Origin: Formosimonas limnophila
GTDB lineage: Bacteria > Pseudomonadota > Gammaproteobacteria > Burkholderiales > Burkholderiaceae
Assembly (NCBI RefSeq): GCF_014652675.1
Contig: NZ_BMZG01000003.1
Coordinates: forward strand, 171,240-235,239
Length of the DNA stretch: 64,000 nucleotides
Direction: 5' to 3'
Numbering within the stretch: the stretch's first letter is position 1; every line of letters starts with the position of its first letter. Positions 37,806-46,014 of this stretch are shown in pieces. Below the pieces are notes generated by a model. The model was not told the DNA's origin. It did not search any database and saw nothing but the letters and a program-made list of their open reading frames with translations. The position numbers and the translations under genes are program-made.

Positions 37806-37816
37806 CGATTGTAGCA
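37806..37816 (-). promoter_or_regulatory. Extended -10 of the manganese riboswitch transcript
   Basis: On the minus strand TG-C-TACAAT (-10 at 37808-37813) lies just upstream of the GGGGAGTAGC block. Transcription would then start within a few bases of the riboswitch. No good -35 is visible. Confidence 0.45.
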
Positions 37817-37896
37817 CAGGCTGCTTAAAGTTTGCAGCCGTATTTCCCCATCAGTTATAATGCGCAGGTTTTCAAACATACTTTAAAGGACACATC

Positions 37897-38421
37897 ATGG
37901 GCTACGAAGCAATCCCTGCAGGCAAAGACATTCCAAACGATTTTAACGTCATCATCGAAATCCCAGCCCAAAGCGACCCAGTGAAATACGAGGTCGATAA
38001 AGACACGCAAACGCTGTGGGTGGATCGCTTCATTGGCACAGGTATGCGCTATCCACTGAGCTACGGCTATATTCCACAAACACTCGCTGGTGACGGCGAT
38101 CCAGTCGATGCGCTCGTTATCGCGCCATTCCCGATTATGGCGGGTGCAGTCGTGCGTTGTCGCGCAGTTGGTATTTTGCAAATGGATGACGAAAAAGGGC
38201 AAGATGCTAAACTCATGGTGGTTCCTGTTGATAAAGTTTGTCCGATGACTGCTGATATCAAAACCATTGCCGATGTTCCTCAATACATTAAAGACAATGT
38301 TCAGCACTTTTTCGAGCAATATAAATCACTCGAAAAAGGTAAATGGGTCAAGGTTCAAGGCTGGGGCGATGTGGCCGATGCCCATAAAGAGATTTTGGAC
38401 GGTGTTGCTAACTACAAGTAA
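37897..38421 (+). CDS. ppa: Inorganic pyrophosphatase
   Basis: This 174-residue family I soluble pyrophosphatase contains the signature D-x-D-P-x-D (DGDPVDALV). It also has YKVDKD-type (here KYEVDKDTQTLWVDRFIGTG), RYPLSYGYIPQTL and KYKSLEKGKWVKV blocks. The metal-binding acidic residues are intact. It hydrolyses pyrophosphate and drives biosynthetic reactions. AAAGGA precedes the ATG. It is a single gene with its own terminator. Confidence 0.96.
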   Translation: MGYEAIPAGKDIPNDFNVIIEIPAQSDPVKYEVDKDTQTLWVDRFIGTGMRYPLSYGYIPQTLAGDGDPVDALVIAPFPIMAGAVVRCRAVGILQMDDEKGQDAKLMVVPVDKVCPMTADIKTIADVPQYIKDNVQHFFEQYKSLEKGKWVKVQGWGDVADAHKEILDGVANYK

Positions 38422-38445
38422 TGTGGTGTGAGGTCTTATCCGAAC

Positions 38446-38474
38446 AAAAAAACGAGGCTTTTGCCTCGTTTTTT
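38446..38474 (+). terminator. Bidirectional terminator after ppa
   Basis: AAAAAAACGAGGC, loop TTTT, GCCTCGTTTTTT follows the ppa stop. It can also end the converging TetR transcript. Confidence 0.88.
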
Positions 38475-38497
38475 GATTTAAACAAAGACTCGGTCTT

Positions 38498-39049
38498 TTA
38501 GTCTGTCAATTTCTGATGTAAATAACCGTTTAGCGCAAGATGTGTTGTGTCCTTTTGACCGAGTGCATTGAGAAGCACCATTCCTTCTATAAACGTAAAA
38601 ATAAGCTCAGGGGCGTTTGGATGTTCAGACTGCTCTTCGGCCTTTAGACTGGTTCGTATCCACACCAAAAAAGCATTGGCAATTTGCGAGGCGACATTTT
38701 GATAAATACCAAAACGACGAACCGACGCGGCAGTCATTTCAAGCCAAAGATTGGTGTAGGGCAAAATTTCTGGGTTATCAATCAAGTTGGCTAAAAAACC
38801 AATCAGTTGCGGCTGACTTAATGGTTCTGGCTGCAGAAGCTGTAGTTTTTTGAGTAGGCGATTGGAAATCTCCGTCAATGTAACAGTCAATAACTCATTT
38901 TTATCAACAAAATAGTGCAGTAGCATTCTGTCGCTGATACCAACTGCAACACCCAAAGAGCGAAGAGTGAATTGCTCTAAGCCTTTTTCTAAAAGGTAGT
39001 CAGCCATGTTTTCAATTAATTGACGTTTTTTTTGCTCTGTTTTTTCCAT
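38498..39049 (-). CDS. TetR family regulator
   Basis: This 183-residue protein has an N-terminal TetR helix-turn-helix, residues about 10-55 (ENMADYLLEKGLEQFTLRSL, AVGISDRMLLHYFVDKNELL). A helical ligand-binding part follows. The effector is not predictable. It faces a DUF2834 membrane-protein gene across 225 bases. A perfect palindrome overlapping a strong promoter lies 29 bases upstream of its start, so autoregulation and repression of the divergent gene are likely. The start codon ATG at 39049 is the only reasonable one. Confidence 0.85.
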   Translation of the reverse strand: MEKTEQKKRQLIENMADYLLEKGLEQFTLRSLGVAVGISDRMLLHYFVDKNELLTVTLTEISNRLLKKLQLLQPEPLSQPQLIGFLANLIDNPEILPYTNLWLEMTAASVRRFGIYQNVASQIANAFLVWIRTSLKAEEQSEHPNAPELIFTFIEGMVLLNALGQKDTTHLALNGYLHQKLTD

Positions 39050-39065
39050 TTGCGACTCTTAATGC

Positions 39066-39095
39066 TTGACAAGAATGTGTAGCGATTGCTACACT
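39066..39095 (+). promoter_or_regulatory. TTGACA/TACACT promoter with palindromic operator
   Basis: TTGACA at 39066-39071 and TACACT at 39090-39095 are 18 bases apart. Between and over them lies TGTAGC-GATT-GCTACA (39078-39093), a perfect palindrome. A third half-site TGTAGCA is at 39104-39110. This is a classic place for a TetR repressor to block RNA polymerase. The promoter points toward the DUF2834 gene. Confidence 0.65.
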
Positions 39096-39274
39096 ATTTG
39101 CGGTGTAGCATTCATTACATTTTGTGTGCTGCAAGAGTAGCATGAAAAACACCCCAACAATAGCTTGTTAATCACTTGTTGATTATAAAAGCTGAAAAAG
39201 GTGCGGTGATTTATCGAATGAATCACCATTTTCATCGCTAAAAAAATGATATAACTGATGAAAAGGATATGAAA

Positions 39275-39568
39275 ATGAAGCGTGTTGTACTCATCATGGT
39301 TTTGGTTGCATTCACTGCGCTCACAGGAGTTGCGGTTTGGCACCATGGATATTGGGGAATTCTGGAGCCTCATTTTAAAAGCTTTGGTGCTGCTCAGGTG
39401 TTTGTTGATTTGCTGATTGCTTTGACGCTATTTATGGTTTGGATGTGGCGTGATGCTAAAAAAGCGGGTCGCAATCCTGTACCTTGGCTTGTTCTGACGC
39501 TTTTGGCAGGCTCGTTTGGGCCGCTGATTTATTTGTTGGTTTATAAAAGTGGCAAAGAGGCGTCCTGA
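39275..39568 (+). CDS. DUF2834 small membrane protein
   Basis: This protein of about 97 residues has three membrane helices. The conserved DUF2834 core is PHFKSFGAAQVFVDLLIALT, LFMVWMWRDAKKAGRNPVPW and a final helix ending FGPLIYLLVYK. The family function is unknown. The second ATG (39275) has AAGG eight bases upstream; the ATG at 39269 is too close to it. The gene lies about 170 bases downstream of a promoter with a palindromic operator and opposite a TetR regulator, its likely controller. Confidence 0.78.
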   Translation: MKRVVLIMVLVAFTALTGVAVWHHGYWGILEPHFKSFGAAQVFVDLLIALTLFMVWMWRDAKKAGRNPVPWLVLTLLAGSFGPLIYLLVYKSGKEAS

Positions 39569-39634
39569 ACTTTGTTCTGCTTAGTAAAATAATGATTCAT
39601 GATTTCATGGTTTAAGTGCTGTATTTTAGACGGT

Positions 39635-39660
39635 AAAAGCGAGGCGAAGGCCTCGTTTTT
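39635..39660 (+). terminator. Terminator of the DUF2834 gene
   Basis: AAAAGCGAGGC, loop GAAG, GCCTCGTTTTTT lies about 67 bases after the stop codon. Confidence 0.8.
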
Positions 39661-39706
39661 TCGTTTAAACTAACGTTTGAATATTCGATGAGAAATAAAG
39701 GCAAAC

Positions 39707-41350
39707 ATGTTAAAAATTTCCAACGCTCAAATCGCAGCCCGTATCGGTGATTTCGATTTCAATGTGAATGAAATCATCAAGGCAGCGATGAGTGCACAAC
39801 AGCAAGGTTCTCATTTACTGGTGACGCCTGAGTTGTCAGTCACAGGCTATTTGCCCGAGGATTTACTGATGCGTCCTGCGTTTCGGATGGCTTCTGAACG
39901 TGCTTTGGGTCAGCTTTGTGAGGCACTTGCCCAGTTCCCTGATTTGTATGTATTGGTTGGAATCCCGACGTGGTTTATGGATGGTGTAAAGCTCAAAGTA
40001 TATAACAGCGTCGTTGTCTTGCAAGGTGGGCGAGAGTTACAACGGACTCACAAACAAAAACTACCCAATCAAGCGGTGTTTGATGAATTGCGTTACTTTA
40101 CATCAGGGGCTGAGCCAGCATTAACCGAAATTCAGGGCTTGAATATCGGTATTTTGGTGTGTGAGGACGCTTGGCATCCAGAACCAGCGCTACACCTCAA
40201 AGAGTTGGGGGCAGAGTTATTGATCGCTGTTAATGCCTCGCCTTTTCATATCGATAAAGTGGCCAAGCGTTTGCGCGTATTTGGAGAAAGAGTCAAACAA
40301 ACAGGCTTGCCTTTGCTGTGTGTCAATCGTGTGGGTGGGCAAGATGAGTTGATTTTTGACGGTGCCTCATTTGCTTTAAACTCGGATGAAGCTTTGGCGA
40401 TGCAATTGCCAATGTTTATCTCGACCACGCATGAGGTTGTGTTTGATTTAAGTCGCAAATTATTTCATAAAGAACTCATCGTACCTGTCCCATGTGCTGA
40501 GGAGCAGGCTTATCGAACCTTGGTTCAGGGTGTGAAAGATTATGTGACGCAAACGGGCTTCAAAAAAGTCACGCTGGGCTTGTCAGGCGGTGTCGATTCG
40601 GCACTGACGCTGGCGGTGGCGGTGGATGCGCTCGGTGCGGAAAATGTCCATGCGGTGATGATGCCAACGCGCTACACGGCGCAGATGTCGCTTGATGATG
40701 CGAAGGAGATGGCCAGTCGGGTTGGCGTGCGCTACGATGTGGTGGCGATTGAGGACATGTTCAATCTTTATGTGAACATGCTTGAACCCGTGTTTGACGG
40801 CAAGCCAGCTGATGTGACAGAAGAAAACCTGCAGGCGCGTATTCGTGGCGTGATACTGATGGCGGTGTCAAACAAACATGCCGCACTGGTGCTCAATACG
40901 GGCAATAAGTCTGAGCTGGCCACTGGTTACTGCACACTTTATGGTGACATGATTGGTGCGTATGCGGTGCTCAAAGATATTTACAAAACCTTGGTTTATC
41001 GGATTTGCGAATGGCGCAATGCCACTGATGTGTATGAGTTAGGCGATGTGATTCCCAAAAATATCATCACACGCGCGCCATCGGCTGAGTTGCGTGACAA
41101 TCAAAAAGACCAAGACAGCTTACCACCGTATGAAGTGTTGGATGATATCCTTGAGCGGTATATTGAGCAGAGACAGCCTGTTGCGACAATCGTTGCTTCA
41201 GGACATGATGAGGCGGTTGTGAAAAAAGTGGTGCGATTGGTGCGTATCAATGAATATAAACGCCGTCAGGGTGCTTTAGGGCCGCGCGTCACGACACTGG
41301 CCTTTGGTAAAGATTGGCGGATGCCGATTATGAATGTGTTTACTGAATAG
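39707..41350 (+). CDS. nadE: Glutamine-dependent NAD+ synthetase
   Basis: This 547-residue protein is a fusion of an N-terminal nitrilase/glutaminase domain and a C-terminal NAD synthase. The nitrilase triad is Glu42 (TPELSVTGYLPED), Lys118 (KQKLPNQ) and Cys152 (ILVCEDAWHPE). The synthase has the ATP-pyrophosphatase P-loop GLSGGVDSALTLAV. It amidates deamido-NAD with glutamine-derived ammonia. Length and domain order are typical of betaproteobacterial NadE. A single gene between two terminators. Confidence 0.95.
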   Translation: MLKISNAQIAARIGDFDFNVNEIIKAAMSAQQQGSHLLVTPELSVTGYLPEDLLMRPAFRMASERALGQLCEALAQFPDLYVLVGIPTWFMDGVKLKVYNSVVVLQGGRELQRTHKQKLPNQAVFDELRYFTSGAEPALTEIQGLNIGILVCEDAWHPEPALHLKELGAELLIAVNASPFHIDKVAKRLRVFGERVKQTGLPLLCVNRVGGQDELIFDGASFALNSDEALAMQLPMFISTTHEVVFDLSRKLFHKELIVPVPCAEEQAYRTLVQGVKDYVTQTGFKKVTLGLSGGVDSALTLAVAVDALGAENVHAVMMPTRYTAQMSLDDAKEMASRVGVRYDVVAIEDMFNLYVNMLEPVFDGKPADVTEENLQARIRGVILMAVSNKHAALVLNTGNKSELATGYCTLYGDMIGAYAVLKDIYKTLVYRICEWRNATDVYELGDVIPKNIITRAPSAELRDNQKDQDSLPPYEVLDDILERYIEQRQPVATIVASGHDEAVVKKVVRLVRINEYKRRQGALGPRVTTLAFGKDWRMPIMNVFTE

Positions 41351-41394
41351 TGGCTGTTGGCTGACTTTTTATAATTTTATTTGTTGATCTAATA

Positions 41395-41430
41395 AAAAAA
41401 CGCTGGTGAAATTGCTCACCAGCGTTTTTT
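41395..41430. terminator. Bidirectional terminator between nadE and porin
   Basis: AAAAAACGCTGGTGA and TCACCAGCGTTTTTT form a 15-bp stem with a short loop. It serves the converging nadE and porin genes. Confidence 0.9.
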
Positions 41431-41443
41431 ATGACTCAAACGA

Positions 41444-42802
41444 TTAGAATGAGTGAGAAATGCCGATGTCATATGAGTAATCTTTTTCTGTTCTGAGTAC
41501 AGAATCGACGATTTCTTTTGACGCACCGCATGTGGCAACATATGTAGCAGAACCTTCGGCTACATTAGCACCAGCAGCTGTTTTTGCTGTGCATGAGTTG
41601 GTTAAATTCCCCACTTTACGAGCATTTGCGTAAATAACAGTGCGCTTGCTTAGGCGGTGCTCATATCCGATGCTGTATTGAGAACCATCTAACTCACCAA
41701 CGCCCGACAGCAATGCTGTACCTGCTGCATTGGTTCGGAAAGTATAATTATTGGTGCGTTTGTATCTGCCATAAGAGAAATAAACTTTATTTTTAGGATC
41801 GATTTCATAACCGATGCTCGCAAATAAAGTTTTACTGTCCGCTGTACGCAAGCTGATGTTAGTAGCTGTCGAACTATTTAAGAGAGAATTACCGCCAGTG
41901 GTTGGTAAGCTTGTATTGTCAATGTCAACTTTGGCATAACCAATATCCAAGTTGACGGGGCCGTAAGACAAACTTGATGCAACAAGCCATGTCTTTTCGC
42001 CTTCCGCAGGTGCGTTGGCGTTGTTTGTGTATACATTGCCTGCCGCATTGTAAATAAATGACGAATAAGTTGTGCCGTTATCAACTTGGTATGCTGCACC
42101 AAGTTTGTAACCCCACATGCCTGTTTTACCTTCGTATCGCGCGTATGCGCCGTATGCTGGCTTAGAACCATCTGCACCTTCATTATCAACGGGTAGAGTA
42201 ACTGGTGCAACCGTAGTTGTGCCAAGTAACACTGCTTCTTGACGCGTTGGCACGATCGATTGCGAACCCTTGGTCGTGATTGCTAAACCAGCGGTCAATC
42301 CGCCTTTTTTAATATCGTAGAATAGAGCGTTATTCCAGCGTGCTGCAGCCTCAGGCTGAGTCGAACGTAAACCTGTACCAGCCACCCCGCCTGTAAACTC
42401 GCCAATGCCTCGACCGTCAGAAAAGCCACCTCCAACCCACAAGTTTACGATTGGTGTAGTTGAACGACCAAATCGGAATGCACCAAACGGTGTGACTAAG
42501 CCGACATAAGCGTGGCGATTAAAGCCGAATTGCTTTTTGTCCGAGCCATAAGTACCTGAACCAGTGTCTGGTTCTAACTCTGCCTCTAATTTAAAAATGG
42601 CAGAGTAACCTTTACCTAAATCTTCTTTACCCGTTATCCCCACGTGGCTCGCATAGCGGTATTCTTGTGCTTTCATTGTCAGGCCTGCATCGCTTCTTTT
42701 TTCTACGGCTACGTTAATGCGACCATACAAGCTAACGCTGGTTTCTGCTTGTGCTACGCCGAACGCGCTGAGCAAACTTACCGCAATGAGGGTCTTTTTC
42801 AT
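41444..42802 (-). CDS. OmpC-type outer membrane porin
   Basis: This 452-residue protein starts with a signal peptide (MKKTLIAVSLLSAFGVAQA). The typical first strand of betaproteobacterial porins follows, ETSVSLYGRINVAVEKR, and the conserved blocks SHVGITGKEDLGKGYSAIFK and AYVGLVTPFGAFRFGRS. It ends in the beta-signal IGISHSF with terminal Phe. It is longer than the usual 350-390 residues, because of extended surface loops around residues 200-290. It is general-diffusion type by family; substrate selectivity is unknown. Confidence 0.92.
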   Translation of the reverse strand: MKKTLIAVSLLSAFGVAQAETSVSLYGRINVAVEKRSDAGLTMKAQEYRYASHVGITGKEDLGKGYSAIFKLEAELEPDTGSGTYGSDKKQFGFNRHAYVGLVTPFGAFRFGRSTTPIVNLWVGGGFSDGRGIGEFTGGVAGTGLRSTQPEAAARWNNALFYDIKKGGLTAGLAITTKGSQSIVPTRQEAVLLGTTTVAPVTLPVDNEGADGSKPAYGAYARYEGKTGMWGYKLGAAYQVDNGTTYSSFIYNAAGNVYTNNANAPAEGEKTWLVASSLSYGPVNLDIGYAKVDIDNTSLPTTGGNSLLNSSTATNISLRTADSKTLFASIGYEIDPKNKVYFSYGRYKRTNNYTFRTNAAGTALLSGVGELDGSQYSIGYEHRLSKRTVIYANARKVGNLTNSCTAKTAAGANVAEGSATYVATCGASKEIVDSVLRTEKDYSYDIGISHSF

Positions 42803-43072
42803 GATGTCTCCTGTTTTCAGGTTAAATTAAAAATTTTAAGATTTTGGGCTCATGATGCTGTGTCCTTTAACGACGCTTTGTGGGCAGTTTTGGGCACATG
42901 GTAGAGAGTGTCGCATCAGTGAACGATCGTTTTATTTAAACACGACTTATCGCAAAAATAAAGCACTTTATGTAAGAAATGTGTGGTTTTTTACCAATTA
43001 TAGATGTTTTGTTACGAATTTACCAGTTTGCGTGGTTCAAAAAAAAGCAATGATTTTCAGATGTGCGTTTGT

Positions 43073-43081
43073 TGGTACAAT
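43073..43081 (+). promoter_or_regulatory. Extended -10 directly before purN
   Basis: TG-G-TACAAT ends at 43081, eight bases before the purN ATG at 43090, with TTTTCA (43054-43059) as weak -35. Transcription would begin one or two bases before the start codon, and no ribosome site is visible. The purN mRNA may be leaderless. Confidence 0.45.
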
Positions 43082-43089
43082 GACGGCCT

Positions 43090-43740
43090 ATGAAAAATAT
43101 TGTGATTTTAATCTCTGGCGGCGGCAGTAATATGCGCGCGATTGTTGAGTATGTCGCTCAATTTGGCTGGCAAGAGGCTGGTTTGGCGCGTATTGCTGCT
43201 GTGGTGAGCAATGAGCCGAATGCTGCGGGCTTAGCGTTTGCGGCTGAAAAAAATATTCCCACACGCATTTTGAATCACCGCGAGTTTACTTCTCGCGAGA
43301 GTTTTGATGCCGCGTTGCAAAACGTGGTGGACGAGTTTTCGCCAGATTTGGTTGTGTTGGCTGGATTTATGCGGATACTGACCTCTAAATTTGTTGTGCA
43401 TTATGAAGGGCGAATGTTGAACATTCACCCGTCTATTTTGCCCAACTTTAAAGGGCTGCATACCCATCAAGCCGCATTAGAGTCAGGGGTAAAAGTGCAT
43501 GGTGCCACGGTACATTTCGTGACCTCAGAGTTGGATAATGGGGCTTATGTGATGCAGTCTTGTGTCCCTGTCTTGGCAGATGACACGGTAGAGACATTAG
43601 CTGCTCGTGTGCTGCGAACAGAGCATTTAATTTATCCGAAAGTCATTGACTGGTGGGTCAATGGCCAACTAATGTGGCAAAACGGACAAGCGGTGGTTAA
43701 AAATGGTGAGCAGCAGGTGCTGATGAACCACGAAATTTAA
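43090..43740 (+). CDS. purN: Phosphoribosylglycinamide formyltransferase
   Basis: This 216-residue enzyme has the N-terminal ISGGGSNMRAIVEY phosphate loop and the catalytic stretch LNIHPSILPNFKGLHTH (Asn, His), with Asp in SELDNGAYVMQSCVPVL. It adds a formyl group from 10-formyltetrahydrofolate to glycinamide ribonucleotide. The last 20 residues are charged and extend past the family core. The next gene starts 21 bases downstream. Confidence 0.95.
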   Translation: MKNIVILISGGGSNMRAIVEYVAQFGWQEAGLARIAAVVSNEPNAAGLAFAAEKNIPTRILNHREFTSRESFDAALQNVVDEFSPDLVVLAGFMRILTSKFVVHYEGRMLNIHPSILPNFKGLHTHQAALESGVKVHGATVHFVTSELDNGAYVMQSCVPVLADDTVETLAARVLRTEHLIYPKVIDWWVNGQLMWQNGQAVVKNGEQQVLMNHEI

Positions 43741-43761
43741 ATGATTGAAATTGAATAAAAA

Positions 43762-45345
43762 ATGACTGAACAGAACAAAGCAAGAAAATCCTACAGCAAA
43801 AAGCCCAGTAAGAAAGAGCGCTTGGCCAGTGATTTGGCAAAAAAAGAGCGCATTGAGTCAGGTGGCGTGCTGATTCGTGAGGATGGTGTGGCGGTGAGCG
43901 CGGTGGCGCTGGCGGCGCGGCGCGCTGCGTTGGAACAAGCCATGTCAGAAGAACAGTTGCAAGCTGAGCACAGTGATCATGCACATGAGCGTCCCACACG
44001 CAATAAACACAAACAGCGCGCTCAAGCGGGCTTGTCGCCCGTGGTGACCAAAATCGAAGCGCCGACAGCGACTGGCCGACGATTGGCGCAGTGCCTGTGG
44101 GCGGCTCAAGTCTTATTGCTTGATGTGTTGAAGTTCGATGCGGCCGCTGACAAACAAGTGTCGAAATACTTACGTGAGCACAAAGAACTCGGTGCACGTG
44201 ACAGACACATTGTGGCCGAGACGATTTATGCTGTGTTGCGCCAAAAGCGCGTATTTTCTAATGTGGCGCAAAGTGGGCAAGGGGCTTTAGAGCGTCGTTT
44301 GGTTTTGCTTGGTGCAAAAACCTGCGTGCCTGATGAACAAATGAACGCGGCGATTGAACCTGCTGAGTGGGAGTGGCTGCAGCAAGTCTCGAAAGTTGAC
44401 ACCAGCGCGATGTCGCCTGCGGTGCGCAGTAATTTAACTGACGAGTGGTTTGCTGAGTTGACGGCGGCGTATGGCGAAGAAGGTGCGTTGCAATTGGCGT
44501 ATGCGCTGAACCAAACCGCGCCATTGGATATTCGTGTGAACACGATGAAAAGCTCACGCGAAGCCGTCAAAATTGCCTTGAACCACAGTGGTATTGAGTC
44601 TGTTGATTGTGCGCTTGCGCCTTTGGGCTTGCGTTTGGCGGGTAAACCTGCGTTGCAAAAGCTCGATGTGTTCACCACCGGCTCGGTTGAAGTGCAAGAT
44701 GAAGGCAGTCAGCTGCTCACGCATTTGCTCGGTGCCAAACGTGGCGAAATGATTGCCGATTTCTGTGCGGGGGCGGGTGGCAAGACGCTGGCCATCGGTG
44801 CGATGATGAAAAACACAGGCCGCTTGTATGCATTTGATGTCGCTGCGCATCGCTTGGCCAAACTCAAGCCTCGTTTGGCACGCAGCGGTTTGTCGAATGT
44901 ACAAACCGTGGCATTGGACTCTGAGAACGACAGCCGTGTCAAACGTCTGTCTGGTAAGCTTGATCGAGTATTGATTGATGCGCCGTGCAGTGGTTTGGGC
45001 ACGTTGCGCCGCAATCCTGATTTGAAATGGCGTCATGGCATTGACAGCATTGCTCGCTTGTCGGCGTTGCAAGCGTCTATACTAAATAGCGCGGCGCGAC
45101 TGGTGAAAGTCGGTGGTACAGTGGTTTATGCGACGTGCAGTGTGCTGCCTGCTGAAAATCAAAATGTGGTGGATGCGTTCTTAAAAGCCAATCCGAATTA
45201 TGAAAAGCAAGATGTGCGCGCGGCTTTGGCGGTGCAGAACATTGACTTGCCAGAGTCCGCGATATCAGATGGGTATTTGCAACTTTTGCCGCATAAACAT
45301 GAGACGGATGGCTTTTTCGCCGCTTGTCTGAAACGGGTCGGCTGA
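43762..45345 (+). CDS. RsmB/NOP-family RNA cytosine methyltransferase
   Basis: This 527-residue protein has a class I SAM methyltransferase domain at about residues 305-525: DFCAGAGGKTLAIGAMM (motif I), DAPCSGLGTLRRNPDLKWR (motif IV) and VYATCSVLPAENQNVV (motif VI with the catalytic cysteine). This is the RsmB/RsmF type m5C enzyme. Ahead of it lie about 110 residues of a lysine/glutamate-rich, probably disordered segment (SYSKKPSKKERLASDLAKK), then a NusB-like helical part. The target (rRNA or tRNA) cannot be told. Its stop overlaps the next gene by one base (TGATG). Confidence 0.88.
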   Translation: MTEQNKARKSYSKKPSKKERLASDLAKKERIESGGVLIREDGVAVSAVALAARRAALEQAMSEEQLQAEHSDHAHERPTRNKHKQRAQAGLSPVVTKIEAPTATGRRLAQCLWAAQVLLLDVLKFDAAADKQVSKYLREHKELGARDRHIVAETIYAVLRQKRVFSNVAQSGQGALERRLVLLGAKTCVPDEQMNAAIEPAEWEWLQQVSKVDTSAMSPAVRSNLTDEWFAELTAAYGEEGALQLAYALNQTAPLDIRVNTMKSSREAVKIALNHSGIESVDCALAPLGLRLAGKPALQKLDVFTTGSVEVQDEGSQLLTHLLGAKRGEMIADFCAGAGGKTLAIGAMMKNTGRLYAFDVAAHRLAKLKPRLARSGLSNVQTVALDSENDSRVKRLSGKLDRVLIDAPCSGLGTLRRNPDLKWRHGIDSIARLSALQASILNSAARLVKVGGTVVYATCSVLPAENQNVVDAFLKANPNYEKQDVRAALAVQNIDLPESAISDGYLQLLPHKHETDGFFAACLKRVG

Positions 45346-45989
45346 TGTTCGGCAAAGGTTGGTTAGTGGTGGCTGTGTGGTTGTTTTCGACAGGCGTTTT
45401 GGGTAAATCGGTGGTACCCTCAAATGTATCGACAGTAAAGCCCAATCCCGCCCCCGTTGTTATCGCTGCGGCCAAGGTTGTCAAGGACGTGCCAGAAATT
45501 ACGGTCATGTTCAGTCCTGAGGACAATGTTCAAGCTGAAATTGTGCGGGTGCTTGGCCAAGCGACAAAGACGATCCATGTGCAAGCCTATTTATTGACCA
45601 ATAATGCCTTCACAAATGCCCTGATTGCTGCGCATAAGCGTGGGGTAGCCGTGAAAGTTTTGCTTGATGAAAAGCGCACATTTGAGGCTTCTGCCTTGGA
45701 TGCTGCTGCACTTCATGCGGTGGGTATTCCTGTGAAGCTCGAAACGGCTTACGACAATGCTCACAATAAGCTCATGTTGGTTGACTCGGGTTTAAGTCGA
45801 GCTGTATTGATAACAGGCTCTTATAACTTCACCGTCTCTGCTCAACGAAAAAATGCCGAAAATGTTCTGTTTATTCGCCAAGCACCATTACTCATGGCCA
45901 AATATTTCAGTCAGTGGCAAGCGCATGACAAGGCCGCTAAACCCTATGATGCTAAAGCCATACGGCTTGCAAATAGCAAACATTTTTAA
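45345..45989 (+). CDS. Secreted phospholipase D-like nuclease (single HKD)
   Basis: The ATG at 45345 shares a base with the stop codon before it. The 214-residue protein has a signal peptide (WLVVAVWLFSTGVLGK). A single HKD motif is read as AHNKLMLVDSG with Asn and Ser further on (GSYNFTVSAQRKNAENVLF). This is the layout of Nuc/Zucchini-like phosphodiesterases, which dimerise to complete the active site. It probably acts in the periplasm on phosphodiesters such as DNA or phospholipids. The lone HKD gives no clear substrate. Confidence 0.85.
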   Translation: MFGKGWLVVAVWLFSTGVLGKSVVPSNVSTVKPNPAPVVIAAAKVVKDVPEITVMFSPEDNVQAEIVRVLGQATKTIHVQAYLLTNNAFTNALIAAHKRGVAVKVLLDEKRTFEASALDAAALHAVGIPVKLETAYDNAHNKLMLVDSGLSRAVLITGSYNFTVSAQRKNAENVLFIRQAPLLMAKYFSQWQAHDKAAKPYDAKAIRLANSKHF

Positions 45990-46014
45990 TCTCTTATTAA
46001 CCTAAATCATCTGA

